DNA of 59,654 bases from NCBI GenBank assembly GCA_026988575.1, contig JALSKZ010000032.1:1-59654 (forward strand), read 5' to 3'. Of this stretch, positions 51,436 to 59,654 are shown piece by piece. The notes beneath the pieces are model-generated. The model made no database searches. It was not told the origin of the DNA and saw nothing but the letters and a program-made list of their open reading frames with translations. The stretch comes from Thermodesulfobacteriales bacterium (GTDB lineage: Bacteria > Desulfobacterota > Thermodesulfobacteria > Thermodesulfobacteriales > Thermodesulfatatoraceae). Position 1 is the stretch's first letter, and each line of letters opens with the position of its first letter. Position numbers and translations under genes: made by a program.

Positions 51436-52692
51436 TTGGGGCATATCTTGATCTGGCTAGAGACTTTTAAACATTTCATACTGGTATTGGCCCTGTCTTT
51501 TCTCATTGGTATAGAACGTGAAGAGGTACGACACCGGGAAAGTGGTCCCCACCGACCCCTTTATTTTGGTGGGGTAAGGACTTTCCCCCTTATTGGTCTG
51601 CTAGGTATTGTGCTTTATCTTATCGATCCCGGAAGACTCATACCCTACATAGTTGGTCTGGTCTGTCTTTCGGTTTTGTTAAGCCTACATTACTCTTCCA
51701 AATTAGAATGCGGACGGGGAGGCATTACCACAGAAATTTCCGCCCTCCTCACTTATACTTTGGGGCCCATTGTGATAGCCAAACCTGTTTGGTGGCCTGT
51801 GGGGCTTACGGTAATTACTGTTTTGTTACTCCACTCCAAACCGGCTTTGCATTCTTTTAGCCGCAAGATCCCCCAAGAAGAAGTTTATACCGCGGCCAAG
51901 TTTTTGATCCTGATTGGCATAATTTTACCCCTCTTGCCCAAACAAAAGATTCCCTTTTTAGAGATAAGCCCCTATCAAATTTGGCTGGCGGTGGTGGCTG
52001 TCTCTTCCATCTCTTACATTAGCTATATCATCCAGACCTACATCTTCCCGCGCAAGGGACTTTTTTGGTCGGGATTTTTAGGCGGCATATATTCCTCTAC
52101 AGCCACCACGGTAGTCCTAGCAAAGAGGGTGGCTGGGACAAAGTCTATAGGGCCTATAGTGCTGGCTACCGGGGCCATGTACCTCCGGCTATTAGCCCTG
52201 GTTTCTTTTTTTAGTCTCCAATTGGCCCTGACTCTAGGTGTACCTTTTCTCATAGCTTCCTTAACGGCTATCCTCTTTGCCTTTGTTATGTATAGGCTTT
52301 CTCATCTAAGGTCTTCGGAGGATCTCCTGGAAAGTCCCCAAAACCCCTTAGAGATTATTACCGCCTTGGTCTTTGCCCTGGTTTTTGTAATGGTGGTGGC
52401 CCTTACGCGATGGGTACTCTACCACTATGGTCAAAAAGGGCTTAACTTCTTGGCCGGGATAATAGGCTTTGTAGATATAGATCCCTTTGTCTTAGGCATA
52501 GTGCAGGGGAAATATCACGCCGTTAGTCTCCTGGAACTAAAAAAGGCCATAGTCTTGGCCTCGATAAGTAACAACTTTGCCAAAGCTTTCTACGCCATGA
52601 TCTTTGGTGGCTGGAGGGTAGGGGTGGCGGTCTTGGGGGCCCTAGCTGGTATTTCTCTCTTGGTGTGGCTAAGTACAGTTTTAATAGGCTAG
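51436..52692 (+). CDS. MgtC/SapB and DUF4010 domain membrane protein
   Basis: 418 residues, about ten to twelve membrane helices. The N-terminal third matches MgtC/SapB (ALSFLIGIEREEVRHRE ... GGVRTFPLIGLLGIVLY) and the C-terminal part DUF4010 (LGGIYSSTATTVVLAKR, VDIDPFVLG). Transporter-like proteins of unknown substrate, sometimes linked to Mg or envelope stress. TTG at 51436 is 3 bases after aroD; another TTG at 51448 is equally possible. Its insertion between aroD and aroE is probably operon convenience rather than function. Confidence 0.8.
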   Translation: MGHILIWLETFKHFILVLALSFLIGIEREEVRHRESGPHRPLYFGGVRTFPLIGLLGIVLYLIDPGRLIPYIVGLVCLSVLLSLHYSSKLECGRGGITTEISALLTYTLGPIVIAKPVWWPVGLTVITVLLLHSKPALHSFSRKIPQEEVYTAAKFLILIGIILPLLPKQKIPFLEISPYQIWLAVVAVSSISYISYIIQTYIFPRKGLFWSGFLGGIYSSTATTVVLAKRVAGTKSIGPIVLATGAMYLRLLALVSFFSLQLALTLGVPFLIASLTAILFAFVMYRLSHLRSSEDLLESPQNPLEIITALVFALVFVMVVALTRWVLYHYGQKGLNFLAGIIGFVDIDPFVLGIVQGKYHAVSLLELKKAIVLASISNNFAKAFYAMIFGGWRVGVAVLGALAGISLLVWLSTVLIG

Positions 52693-52740
52693 CCTCCCTT
52701 ATACCTTTTCTTTTTTTATTGCTCGATTAAAATCCTTTTT

Positions 52741-53565
52741 ATGGACGTTTACGGAATCATTGGTTGGCCCGTAGCCCATTCCCTCTCACCGGCAATGCAC
52801 AATGCGGCCTTTAAGGCCTTAGGCCAGGAGGCTGTTTACGGTAAATTTCCGGTGGCCCCGGAAAGGCTTTCGGCAGCAGTAGAAGGCCTGAGGGCGTTGG
52901 GGATAAAGGGGGTCTCGGTAACCATACCCCACAAAGAGGCTGTAAGGTCCCTACTTCAAGATATCCACCAAGAGGCCCAAGAAATCGGGGCGGTGAACAC
53001 CATTTTAAATGATAACGGACGTTTAGTAGGCTTTAATACCGACTGGCAGGGCGCTCTCAGGGCCTTAGAAGAGCAAATATCCCTTAAAGGCAAGGAGGCC
53101 GTGGTATTAGGGGCCGGTGGGGCAGCACGGGCCGTGGTTTACGCCCTTAAAAAGGCTGGGGCTTTGGTCTGTATCTATAACCGTACCTTTACCAAGGCTC
53201 AAGAATTGGCCCTGACCTTTGGGGCCAAAGCCTTTGCCTGGGAGGCACTTTCTGAGGCAAGGGGGCACATACTCATAAACACCACCAGTGTAGGGTTAAA
53301 AGAAGATCGCTCTCCTGCCCCGGCCCAGATACTTTCTCGTTTTCAGGTGGTGATGGATATCGTATACACCCCCTTGGAGACCAGGCTTTTAAGGGAGGCC
53401 AAGGCCCAGGGTTGTAAGACGATAAGTGGTCTTAAGATGCTTGTTTACCAAGCTGTAGAGCAATTTTATCTCTGGCGCGGGTTAAGACCTGAGGCCCGAC
53501 TTTTAGAAGAGGCAGCCCTGGCGGCCCTGACCAAGGAGGAACGGCATGCAGAGCAAAGAAATTAG
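52741..53565 (+). CDS. aroE: Shikimate dehydrogenase (NADP+)
   Basis: 274 residues. YGIIGWPVAHSLSPAMHNAA (shikimate site), VTIPHKEAV with its catalytic Lys, GAVNTI, NAD(P) loop LGAGGAARAVVYAL and basic NRTFTKA favouring NADP, C-terminal DIVYTPLETRLL. Overlaps aroA by 20 bases. Confidence 0.96.
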   Translation: MDVYGIIGWPVAHSLSPAMHNAAFKALGQEAVYGKFPVAPERLSAAVEGLRALGIKGVSVTIPHKEAVRSLLQDIHQEAQEIGAVNTILNDNGRLVGFNTDWQGALRALEEQISLKGKEAVVLGAGGAARAVVYALKKAGALVCIYNRTFTKAQELALTFGAKAFAWEALSEARGHILINTTSVGLKEDRSPAPAQILSRFQVVMDIVYTPLETRLLREAKAQGCKTISGLKMLVYQAVEQFYLWRGLRPEARLLEEAALAALTKEERHAEQRN

Positions 53566-54820
53566 GCCCCTTAACCGGGCATTAGCAGCCAAGGTTAAGG
53601 TACCAGGTTCGAAGAGTATTACCCAACGAGCCCTCATTTGTGCCGCCTTGGCCGATGGTACAAGTACCCTTAAGGGGGCCTTACAAAGTGAAGACCCTAC
53701 CTTGCTGATCCAAGCCCTGGAAAAGGCCGGGGTCCAAATCACTGTAGAAGAAGACGCCTTTGTGGTCAAAGGTGTGGGAGGGAGGCCTATTTTACAGGGC
53801 GCAGAGGTCTATCTGGGCAATAACGGTACTGGTACAAGGTTTTTTACCGCTTTTTCCTCCCTGGGTTCAGGAAAACCATTAATTCTAACGGGGACGAAGC
53901 GTCTTTGCGAACGCCCGATAGAACCCCTGGTCCGGGCCCTGACTACTTGGGGCGCAAAGATTCGCTATCTCGGTCAAGAAGGCTTTTTGCCCTTAGAGAT
54001 CGCCGGAGGAGGACTTGCCGGAGGGGGGGTAAGGCTTGAAGTGGCCAAAAGCAGTCAATTCCTCTCGGCCTTGTTACTAGTGGGGCCTTATACCCAAATA
54101 CCTGCGGAAATACATCTGACCAGTCCCTTGGTGTCTCGGCCTTACATAGACCTGACCATTGCGGTGATGAAAGACTTTGGGGTGGTGGTCCAAGAAAGAG
54201 AAGGGATCTTTTTTGTACCTAAAGATACTTATACCCCGCGGGAATACTATATTGAAGGAGACGCCTCTAGCGCTTCATATTTCTTGGCCGCGGCGGCCTT
54301 GGTAGGGGGGTCGGTTACCGTGACCAATCTCCCCCAGCAATCTAAGCAAGGAGACGCAGCCTTTGCGGGCATTCTCTCCCGGATGGGTTGTGTAGTCTCT
54401 TACACCAACGGGGTTACCGTAAGTAGAAACCCCTCGGTTCCCCTAAAGGGGATAGATATAAACATGGGACGCACTCCCGATTTGGTCCCTACCCTTGCGG
54501 TGGTAGCGGCCAAGGCCCGCGGACGCACTTTTATTAGGGGGGTGCCTCACCTGCGTTATAAAGAAACGGATCGTCTCAAGGCCGTGGCCACCGAGCTTGC
54601 CCAAATGGGTGTCTCTGTTACCGAGCTTCAAGACGGGCTTATTATTGAAGGCCAGCCAGAATTAAAAGCCACCGAGGTAGAAACCTATGACGATCACCGC
54701 ATAGCCATGGCTTTTGCGGTGCTGGGTCTGGTGGTACCAGGCCTTCGCCTTCGTAACCCCGACTGTGTTAAAAAATCTTTTCCTCACTTTTGGGAGGTCT
54801 TTGAGACGCTTTATGCCTAA
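53546..54820 (+). CDS. aroA: 3-phosphoshikimate 1-carboxyvinyltransferase (EPSP synthase)
   Basis: 424 residues. KVPGSKSITQRALICAALAD, the PEP-site NNGTGTRFFTAFSSLG, KSSQFLSALLLVGPY, DLVPTLAVVAAKARG and DDHRIAMAFAVLGL are all conserved. The NNGTGTR loop is of the type often seen in class II enzymes. Overlaps both aroE and aroK. Confidence 0.96.
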   Translation: MQSKEIRPLNRALAAKVKVPGSKSITQRALICAALADGTSTLKGALQSEDPTLLIQALEKAGVQITVEEDAFVVKGVGGRPILQGAEVYLGNNGTGTRFFTAFSSLGSGKPLILTGTKRLCERPIEPLVRALTTWGAKIRYLGQEGFLPLEIAGGGLAGGGVRLEVAKSSQFLSALLLVGPYTQIPAEIHLTSPLVSRPYIDLTIAVMKDFGVVVQEREGIFFVPKDTYTPREYYIEGDASSASYFLAAAALVGGSVTVTNLPQQSKQGDAAFAGILSRMGCVVSYTNGVTVSRNPSVPLKGIDINMGRTPDLVPTLAVVAAKARGRTFIRGVPHLRYKETDRLKAVATELAQMGVSVTELQDGLIIEGQPELKATEVETYDDHRIAMAFAVLGLVVPGLRLRNPDCVKKSFPHFWEVFETLYA

Positions 54821-55349
54821 AGAGAGGGTAATACTCATTGGTTTTCGAGCCACAGGTAAGACGACTATAGGTCAACTTTTGGCCCAAAGACTAGAATGGC
54901 CCTTTGTGGACCTAGACCACCTAATTCAAGAACAGCTTGGCCAGAGTATTGCCGAAATTGTACAGCAAAGGGGTTGGGCTTATTTTAGAGAAAGGGAAAG
55001 AGAGGCCTTGGAGGCCTTAAGCTTTAGCAAACCGATGGTCTTGGCCTGTGGTGGAGGGGCGGTTTTGCACCAAAAGGAGCTGGAAAACTTGGCTAAAGAC
55101 AGCTTAGTGGTTTGGCTAAAAGCCCCTGTAGAAGTCATACGAAGACGCCTCCAGGCCGACCAAAAGACAAAGACCCAAAGGCCCTCTCTTACCAACAAGG
55201 GGCTTTGGGAAGAACTGGAAGCCCTACTAGACCAGCGCACCCCTCTTTACCAGCACTTTGCCCATTTAATAGTAGATACAGCCGAGCTCTTGCCGGAAGA
55301 GGCGGTTGAGCTTATTGAAAAGTCTCTCCGGCAAAGGGCCCTGGCCTAA
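54813..55349 (+). CDS. aroK: Shikimate kinase
   Basis: 178 residues from ATG 54813, overlapping the aroA stop; a longer frame within aroA is not needed. P-loop GFRATGKTTIGQLLAQRL, DLDHLIQE, REREREALEAL, and the GGGAV loop are conserved. Phosphorylates shikimate at O3. Last of the aroE-aroA-aroK overlap chain. Confidence 0.95.
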   Translation: MPKERVILIGFRATGKTTIGQLLAQRLEWPFVDLDHLIQEQLGQSIAEIVQQRGWAYFREREREALEALSFSKPMVLACGGGAVLHQKELENLAKDSLVVWLKAPVEVIRRRLQADQKTKTQRPSLTNKGLWEELEALLDQRTPLYQHFAHLIVDTAELLPEEAVELIEKSLRQRALA

Positions 55350-55361
55350 AGATGCAAAGCC

Positions 55362-56984
55362 ATGCCCGGTTTTGAGCTTAGAGAACTGGCTTCAGCACCC
55401 CTGGTAACTATATCTTTAAAAGCTACTTTAAAAGAGGCCCAAGAGGTTTTTCGGCGTTCAGGCCTACGGGCCTTGGTGGTCGTAGACCAAAAGGGTCTAT
55501 TAGCGGGAATTTTAGAAAGGATTGTCCTGGAAAAGGCCCTCTCTTTTGGCCTAGAAGAAAAGGTAGAAGGGATAACAGACCCCGAACCACCATTCTTAGA
55601 GGCCAATTCTTTAGACCAGGATCTAGAGCAAATAAAATATTGGGGTTCACCTTGTCCTCTCATTGTTGTTGGGGAAGGGAAAAGGCCCTTAGGGGTCTTA
55701 AGGCCTTTAGATCTTTTGTGTATGCCGTTTAAAAAGCCCGCCTACATGCACCATTTAGAAAAGGAGCCCCCTTGGCGCGTAAAAACCATCCTGAAAGAGG
55801 TGGCTGAAGTGGCAACTGCTCTGGGGGTTAAGGTCTTTTTAGTGGGGGGCGGAGTCAGGGACCTGCTGTGGGGAAAGGAGGCCTTTTTTGATCTCGATTT
55901 TGTGGTCTCGGCCAAGGCCAAAGATATGGCCGAAAAGGTGGCCCGGGCATTAGGGGGAAAAGTGACGGCGCACTCCCTGTTTCAGACCTTCAAAGTGACC
56001 CTGGGCCAAGGGGAAATCCTCGACATCGCCCAGAGCAGGTGGGAATATTACGAGGCCCCGGCAAGGCTGCCTAAAGTCTTTCCTGGCCCCCTTTATCTAG
56101 ACTTGTTACGACGCGATTTTACCATAAATGCCCTGGCCTTGGCTTTAAATGGGGCGTACAAAGGCCAAATTATAGACTTTTTAGGGGGGATAAGAGACCT
56201 AAAACAACGGCGTCTACGGGTGCATCATCCCTTAAGTTTTGTAGATGATCCTACCCGCCTATTCAGGGCAGCTCGTTACACCATTCGCTTTGGGCTAACG
56301 CCAGGGCCTTGTTTTTATAAGGCCTTGGCGCTGGCCAAACGTTACGCCTGTCTTAGGCTCCTTAGTCCGGCCCGTATCCAGCGCGAACTAGAACGTGTCT
56401 TGGAAGAAGTAAACCCCCAAGAGACCTTAAGTTACCTTTATGACCTGGGTGTCTTTGCGGAGATCTGCGGGGGCCCAAAAAACAAGGGCAAGGTCCCTTT
56501 GGAGCTTTTTTTTAACCTGGTTGAGGGGTTGCCTATTTCTCCCAAAGATATCCTGCAGGGGTTGGCCTTGATCTTTGAAGATCAGGGACCTAATTGGGTT
56601 AAATTATTTGATTTTCCCCCAAATAGGGCCCAGGCCTTACAGAAAGAGCTATATAGGGCCCGAGACGAGGTAAAAAAAATACTGCACCACCGGCGTCTTA
56701 GTAAAAAGGTCTCCTGGCTGGAGAGCTTGTCTCTTCCGGTCATATTGGTATTGGCGGTCAGGGAACCCATGGTCCAAGGACTTGTACGCGATTATCTTTT
56801 GCGCTTGAAAAATATTAAGCCTACCCTTACGGGCAAAGACTTAAAGGCCATGGGGATAAGGCCTGGCCCCCAAATAGGTCAAATTTTAAGACGACTACGG
56901 CAAGCCCGCTTAGACGGCGAGGTATCTTCGGTAGAAGAAGAAAAAAAACTAATCCAAAAGGAGTTCGCCCATGTTTTTTCCTGA
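55362..56984 (+). CDS. CBS-domain tRNA nucleotidyltransferase/poly(A) polymerase family protein
   Basis: 540 residues. A CBS pair (about 1-120) is joined to a class-II CCA-adding/poly(A) polymerase: FLVGGGVRDLLWG, catalytic FDLDFVVS, LRRDFTINALALAL, DDPTRLFRAARYTIRFGL. Many relatives carry an additional N-terminal DHH phosphoesterase domain in front of CBS; that is missing here. Such enzymes add A only or the full CCA; which one is not predictable. At least one tRNA in this window (8187-8280) needs CCA added. Overlaps the site-2 protease gene by 14 bases. Confidence 0.88.
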   Translation: MPGFELRELASAPLVTISLKATLKEAQEVFRRSGLRALVVVDQKGLLAGILERIVLEKALSFGLEEKVEGITDPEPPFLEANSLDQDLEQIKYWGSPCPLIVVGEGKRPLGVLRPLDLLCMPFKKPAYMHHLEKEPPWRVKTILKEVAEVATALGVKVFLVGGGVRDLLWGKEAFFDLDFVVSAKAKDMAEKVARALGGKVTAHSLFQTFKVTLGQGEILDIAQSRWEYYEAPARLPKVFPGPLYLDLLRRDFTINALALALNGAYKGQIIDFLGGIRDLKQRRLRVHHPLSFVDDPTRLFRAARYTIRFGLTPGPCFYKALALAKRYACLRLLSPARIQRELERVLEEVNPQETLSYLYDLGVFAEICGGPKNKGKVPLELFFNLVEGLPISPKDILQGLALIFEDQGPNWVKLFDFPPNRAQALQKELYRARDEVKKILHHRRLSKKVSWLESLSLPVILVLAVREPMVQGLVRDYLLRLKNIKPTLTGKDLKAMGIRPGPQIGQILRRLRQARLDGEVSSVEEEKKLIQKEFAHVFS

Positions 56985-57624
56985 TTTGCGCATACTTACC
57001 ATTATGGCCGTTCCGCTTTTGGCCGCGGTTACCATACACGAGGTTTCCCACGGTGTAGTGGCCTATAAATTGGGAGACCCCACGGCCAAGCAGGCAGGGC
57101 GTTTGACTCTAAATCCCTTAAGACACCTGGATCTCTTTGGTACTTTGGCCTTTGTTATTACCCAGGCCATTGGTTGGGCCAAACCCGTCCCGGTTAACCC
57201 CTTAAATTTCAAAAACCCCAGGAGAGATATGATGTGGGTGGCCTTAGCCGGGCCTATATCCAATCTCCTCCTTGCGGTAGTATTTTCTCTATGCTTAAAG
57301 TTTGCGCCCTATCTACTCTATTTTCTGGGTTTTTTGGGCCAAAAAGCAGTACTATTTTTTGGACGGCCCTTAATTCTGATGTTTGCTCTTGGTATACAGC
57401 TAAACATTGGCCTGGCCGTCTTTAACCTCATTCCTATCCCTCCGCTGGATGGAGGTCGTATTCTGGCCGGTCTTCTCCCTCGGGATCTGGCCTATCAATA
57501 TATGCGCCTAGAACCCTATGGTTTTATTATTTTGCTCTTGCTCATCTTTACAGGTGTAGTGCAAAAAATTATACTCCCCGCTGTTATCTATCTTTCAGGC
57601 CTATTACACGGAGGGATAGTGTGA
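56971..57624 (+). CDS. Site-2 protease family membrane metalloprotease (M50)
   Basis: 217 residues, about five or six membrane helices. Zinc motif HEVSH (in TIHEVSHGVVAYKLGD) and the third ligand in NLIPIPPLDGGRIL define the M50 short family often placed before trpS in genomes. No PDZ domain. Substrate unknown. Stop overlaps the trpS GTG by 4 bases. Confidence 0.92.
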   Translation: MFFPDLRILTIMAVPLLAAVTIHEVSHGVVAYKLGDPTAKQAGRLTLNPLRHLDLFGTLAFVITQAIGWAKPVPVNPLNFKNPRRDMMWVALAGPISNLLLAVVFSLCLKFAPYLLYFLGFLGQKAVLFFGRPLILMFALGIQLNIGLAVFNLIPIPPLDGGRILAGLLPRDLAYQYMRLEPYGFIILLLLIFTGVVQKIILPAVIYLSGLLHGGIV

Positions 57625-58622
57625 AAGACAAGAGAGTGCTCAGCGGCATGAGGCCCACAGGCCCCCTACACTTAGGACATCTTCACGGTGTATTGGACAA
57701 CTGGCTACGTTTACAAGAACAATATCAGTGCTTTTATTTTGTAGCCGATTGGCACGCCCTTACCACCGAATATGAATCTCCCAAACGCATACCCACCTTT
57801 TCTAAAGAACTCCTCCTAGAATGGCTAACCGTGGGGCTTAATCCGGAAAAGAGCATTATTTTTATCCAGTCCGCCATAAAAGAACACGCCGAACTATATC
57901 TCTTGTTTGCTATGTTTACCCCGGTTTCTTGGCTTGAACGCAACCCCACTTATAAAGATATGATCCAAAATCTCCAACACAAAGATTTGGCCACTTACGG
58001 CTTTTTGGGCTACCCCGTATTACAGGCGGCCGATATCCTTATTTATAAGGCTCACCATGTGCCTGTAGGGGTAGATCAACTACCCCACCTGGAACTTACA
58101 CGTGAAATTGCGCGACGCTTTAACTTTCTTTATCAACAAGAGGTCTTCCCCTTACCTGAACCCCTGCTTTCTAAAGTGGCCAAGGTCCCCGGCCTAGACG
58201 GCCGCAAAATGAGCAAGAGTTACGGAAACGCCATTTTTTTAACCGACGATGAGGACACCATACGCCAAAAGATCCAAACCATGGTCACGGATACCCAAAG
58301 GCCCCGAAAGAGCGATCCTGGAGACCCCGAAAATCGCTGTGTGGCCTTCCAATTAATGCGGCTTTATTCTTCTCCTGAAGAATTGGCCGAAATTGTCGCT
58401 GAATGTAAAGCCGCCCGGCTTGGTTGTGTGGCTTGCAAAAAGTGTCTTGCTGAAAAGGTCGTTTCGGCCCTAAAACCCCTTTGGGAAAGGCGAAGCCAAA
58501 TAGAGGCTCAGCCCCATTTATTCGAAGAAATAATAATCTCGGGTAACGAAAAGGCCCGGTCCTTTGCCCGACAGACCCTGGAGGAAGCCAAAGAAGTACT
58601 GTTTGGAACTAAGTGGTATTGA
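57621..58622 (+). CDS. trpS: Tryptophanyl-tRNA synthetase with Fe-S-type cysteine motif
   Basis: 333 residues, class I. HIGH-equivalent GPLHLGHLHG and KMSKS in GRKMSKSYGN. Cysteines C240, C262, C269 and C272 follow the spacing C-x21-C-x6-C-x2-C, nearly the C-x22-C-x6-C-x2-C that holds a 4Fe-4S cluster near the anticodon-binding region of Thermotoga maritima TrpRS. Convergent with hemerythrin and overlapping it by 14 bases. Confidence 0.95.
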   Translation: MKDKRVLSGMRPTGPLHLGHLHGVLDNWLRLQEQYQCFYFVADWHALTTEYESPKRIPTFSKELLLEWLTVGLNPEKSIIFIQSAIKEHAELYLLFAMFTPVSWLERNPTYKDMIQNLQHKDLATYGFLGYPVLQAADILIYKAHHVPVGVDQLPHLELTREIARRFNFLYQQEVFPLPEPLLSKVAKVPGLDGRKMSKSYGNAIFLTDDEDTIRQKIQTMVTDTQRPRKSDPGDPENRCVAFQLMRLYSSPEELAEIVAECKAARLGCVACKKCLAEKVVSALKPLWERRSQIEAQPHLFEEIIISGNEKARSFARQTLEEAKEVLFGTKWY

Positions 58623-59007
58623 GCCAGCGCTTAATATCCAAATCTTGGTCTAAAATATGGTTAATAAGCCAGTTACGCAGAAAATCTAATAAATCGTACT
58701 TAGACACCTGTTTTTGCTCGTAACGTCTTTTAAATTCGAATACTTCGATGACTAAACGTTCATGCTCTTTTTGATGTCTTGGTAAATTAGGGTAGTTGAT
58801 AATTTTCATTAATTCTTCTTCATCACGAAAGTGATTTTCAGCATAATTAATGAGTTTGATCAGTATTTCGTCGATTATTTTATTTGGACAACCACTACAG
58901 ATTTTATAGTGTAAAAAATTTAACATCTTTACTAATTCTTGATGTTGCCGGTCAATTTTAGAGTTACCAAGGCAATAAGAAGACAACCATACCACAAAAT
59001 CTTCCAT
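58609..59007 (-). CDS. Bacteriohemerythrin
   Basis: 132 residues, four-helix oxygen-binding protein with a non-heme di-iron site. Ligand residues visible: DRQHQEL, NHFRDEEELM, RHQKEHERL and NHILDQDLD. The base composition is more AT-rich than the neighbours. In anaerobes such proteins bind O2 for protection, delivery or aerotaxis; no sensor domain is attached here. The 3' end overlaps trpS. Confidence 0.94.
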   Translation of the reverse strand: MEDFVVWLSSYCLGNSKIDRQHQELVKMLNFLHYKICSGCPNKIIDEILIKLINYAENHFRDEEELMKIINYPNLPRHQKEHERLVIEVFEFKRRYEQKQVSKYDLLDFLRNWLINHILDQDLDIKRWLNTT

Positions 59008-59146
59008 GATTTACCACCCCTTTACGTTATCCCCCTCGTTTTTTTTCATCGAACACCAGGGGATTTTCTTGAAAAAATTGTTTACGGGGCCTTGTCTATT
59101 TGACCGATTTTAGGTATGCATCCAACAAACACAAAAAGAGGCGGGC

Positions 59147-59356
59147 ATGCAGTGTAAGAGATTACGTTCTCTGGCGCGCGACTGGTACCAAAAAGTAAAA
59201 GAAGATGCCTTGGCTCCGGCACGGATGATGGAATTAATCTACCGTCATATAGAACATTGCCCGGTGTGTAAAGTAGATCCAGACTTACCGGAAGAACTCG
59301 AAAAGATACGCGAGTTTATCCGGGCACCAGAAATATCGCCCTCTAAAGAAGAATGA
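59147..59356 (+). CDS. Small cysteine-containing protein of unknown function
   Basis: 69 residues. One CxxC in RHIEHCPVCKVDPDLPEE; helical, no membrane segment. ATG has GAGGCGGGC upstream. Similar small proteins with a central HCPVC-type motif exist in Thermodesulfobacteria and relatives to my knowledge, without function. It stands alone, divergent from hemerythrin and followed by tRNA-Arg. Confidence 0.6.
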   Translation: MQCKRLRSLARDWYQKVKEDALAPARMMELIYRHIEHCPVCKVDPDLPEELEKIREFIRAPEISPSKEE

Positions 59357-59363
59357 GCTTGCC

Positions 59364-59392
59364 TTGTCTTCAATCTTGGATCAAAATTTAAG
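59364..59392 (+). promoter_or_regulatory. Candidate promoter of tRNA-Arg
   Basis: TTGTCT (59364-59369), a 17-base spacer and TTTAAG (59387-59392), each 4 of 6. The predicted start of transcription would be about 4 bases before the mature tRNA. Confidence 0.4.
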
Positions 59393-59402
59393 ACCAGCAG
59401 GT

Positions 59403-59479
59403 GCCCCCGTAGCTCAACCGGATAGAGCAGCGGCCTTCTAAGCCGTTGGTTGGGGGTTCGAGTCCTCCCGGGGGCGCCA
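59403..59479 (+). tRNA. tRNA-Arg (anticodon UCU)
   Basis: Acceptor GCCCCCG pairs with CGGGGGC; anticodon stem 59430-59434/59442-59446 with loop CTTCTAA and anticodon TCT at 59437-59439; T loop TTCGAGT. Discriminator G and CCA are encoded (59476-59479). Confidence 0.97.
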
Positions 59480-59654
59480 ATCTTTTCAAAATATAAATGT
59501 CCACCCTCCCACAATAGTTTTTCCTATCAAACGGCCAATATTTGGGGTTATAAGCTTATCATGCTGGCGATAGCAGGAGTTCATTTTAGTTCCCGGGCCT
59601 TGGAAAAGGTGTTTGAGGACACGAGGGGTCAAAAAGGCTAAATAAGGGCCTTAG

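Noticed and set aside
59245-59514. Minus-strand open frame across tRNA-Arg
   Set aside because: It is the complement of the tRNA gene and of the small protein gene before it.
59561-59641. 26-codon ATG frame near the right edge
   Set aside because: No ribosome-binding site, no recognisable motif and very short; cannot be supported.

Overview
The window looks like chromosomal DNA from a thermophilic, Gram-negative, motile anaerobe, most likely a Thermodesulfobacteriota (Thermodesulfobacteria-type) sulfur-compound reducer. This is an inference from gene content: a cell envelope with FtsEX/EnvC, flagella under sigma-54 and sigma-28 control, type IV pilus motors, an AhbC-type enzyme of the siroheme-dependent heme route, a TrpRS with an Fe-S-type cysteine pattern, and a double-cubane-cluster protein with its activating ATPase. 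No species can be named from sequence alone.

Layout. 1-2491: the end of a UbiA-family prenyltransferase followed by an asparagine-synthetase-like protein that lacks the glutaminase cysteine. 2588-8280: dnaE, then a double-cubane-cluster protein and its ATPase activator, whose last codons overlap a tRNASec-shaped RNA carrying a cysteine (GCA) anticodon. 8284-10449: a metallo-beta-lactamase-fold hydrolase on the minus strand, tRNA-Ala(GGC), a small conserved protein and an alkylguanine methyltransferase. 10544-23631: a flagellar export/switch operon starting at a sigma-54 site (fliL M N O P Q R, flhB A F G, fliA), then a sigma-28 site, cheY and a tail of auxiliary motility genes (second FliL-like protein, small basic protein, DUF2802-like, FliK-like, HEPN). 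23635-27501 (minus): leuB, a possible tiny coupled ORF, alaS. 27574-40979 (minus): one long gene train transcribed ftsE, ftsX, envC-like, ctpA, divergent deacetylase, hisC, cmk, rpsA, sppA, an IHF-beta/Ppx-GppA fusion, guaB, pilC, closed by a terminator. 41086-48940: two PilT-type ATPases, a zinc-ribbon protein, galU, a degenerate priA, a ClpX-like ATPase and a pseudo-receiver. 48937-58622: ahbC, a stand-alone IMP cyclohydrolase, aroD, an MgtC/DUF4010 membrane protein, aroE-aroA-aroK, a CBS/CCA nucleotidyltransferase, a site-2 protease and trpS. 58609-59479: bacteriohemerythrin, a small cysteine-containing protein and tRNA-Arg(UCU).

How they work together. The plus-strand flagellar block supplies the C-ring, export gate and the FlhF/FlhG/FliA regulatory set from one polycistron. 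The minus-strand block mixes divisome-coupled cell-wall hydrolysis (FtsEX, EnvC, CtpA) with the common cmk-rpsA-sppA-ihfB core. The aro cluster covers four shikimate steps almost without gaps.

Most noteworthy are the selC-like tRNA-Cys fused in space to a double-cubane-cluster operon, the IHF-beta/Ppx-GppA fusion, and several conserved proteins that have lost canonical active-site motifs (PriA, FlhF, the receiver before ahbC, the Asn-synthetase-like protein, FlhB NPQH).
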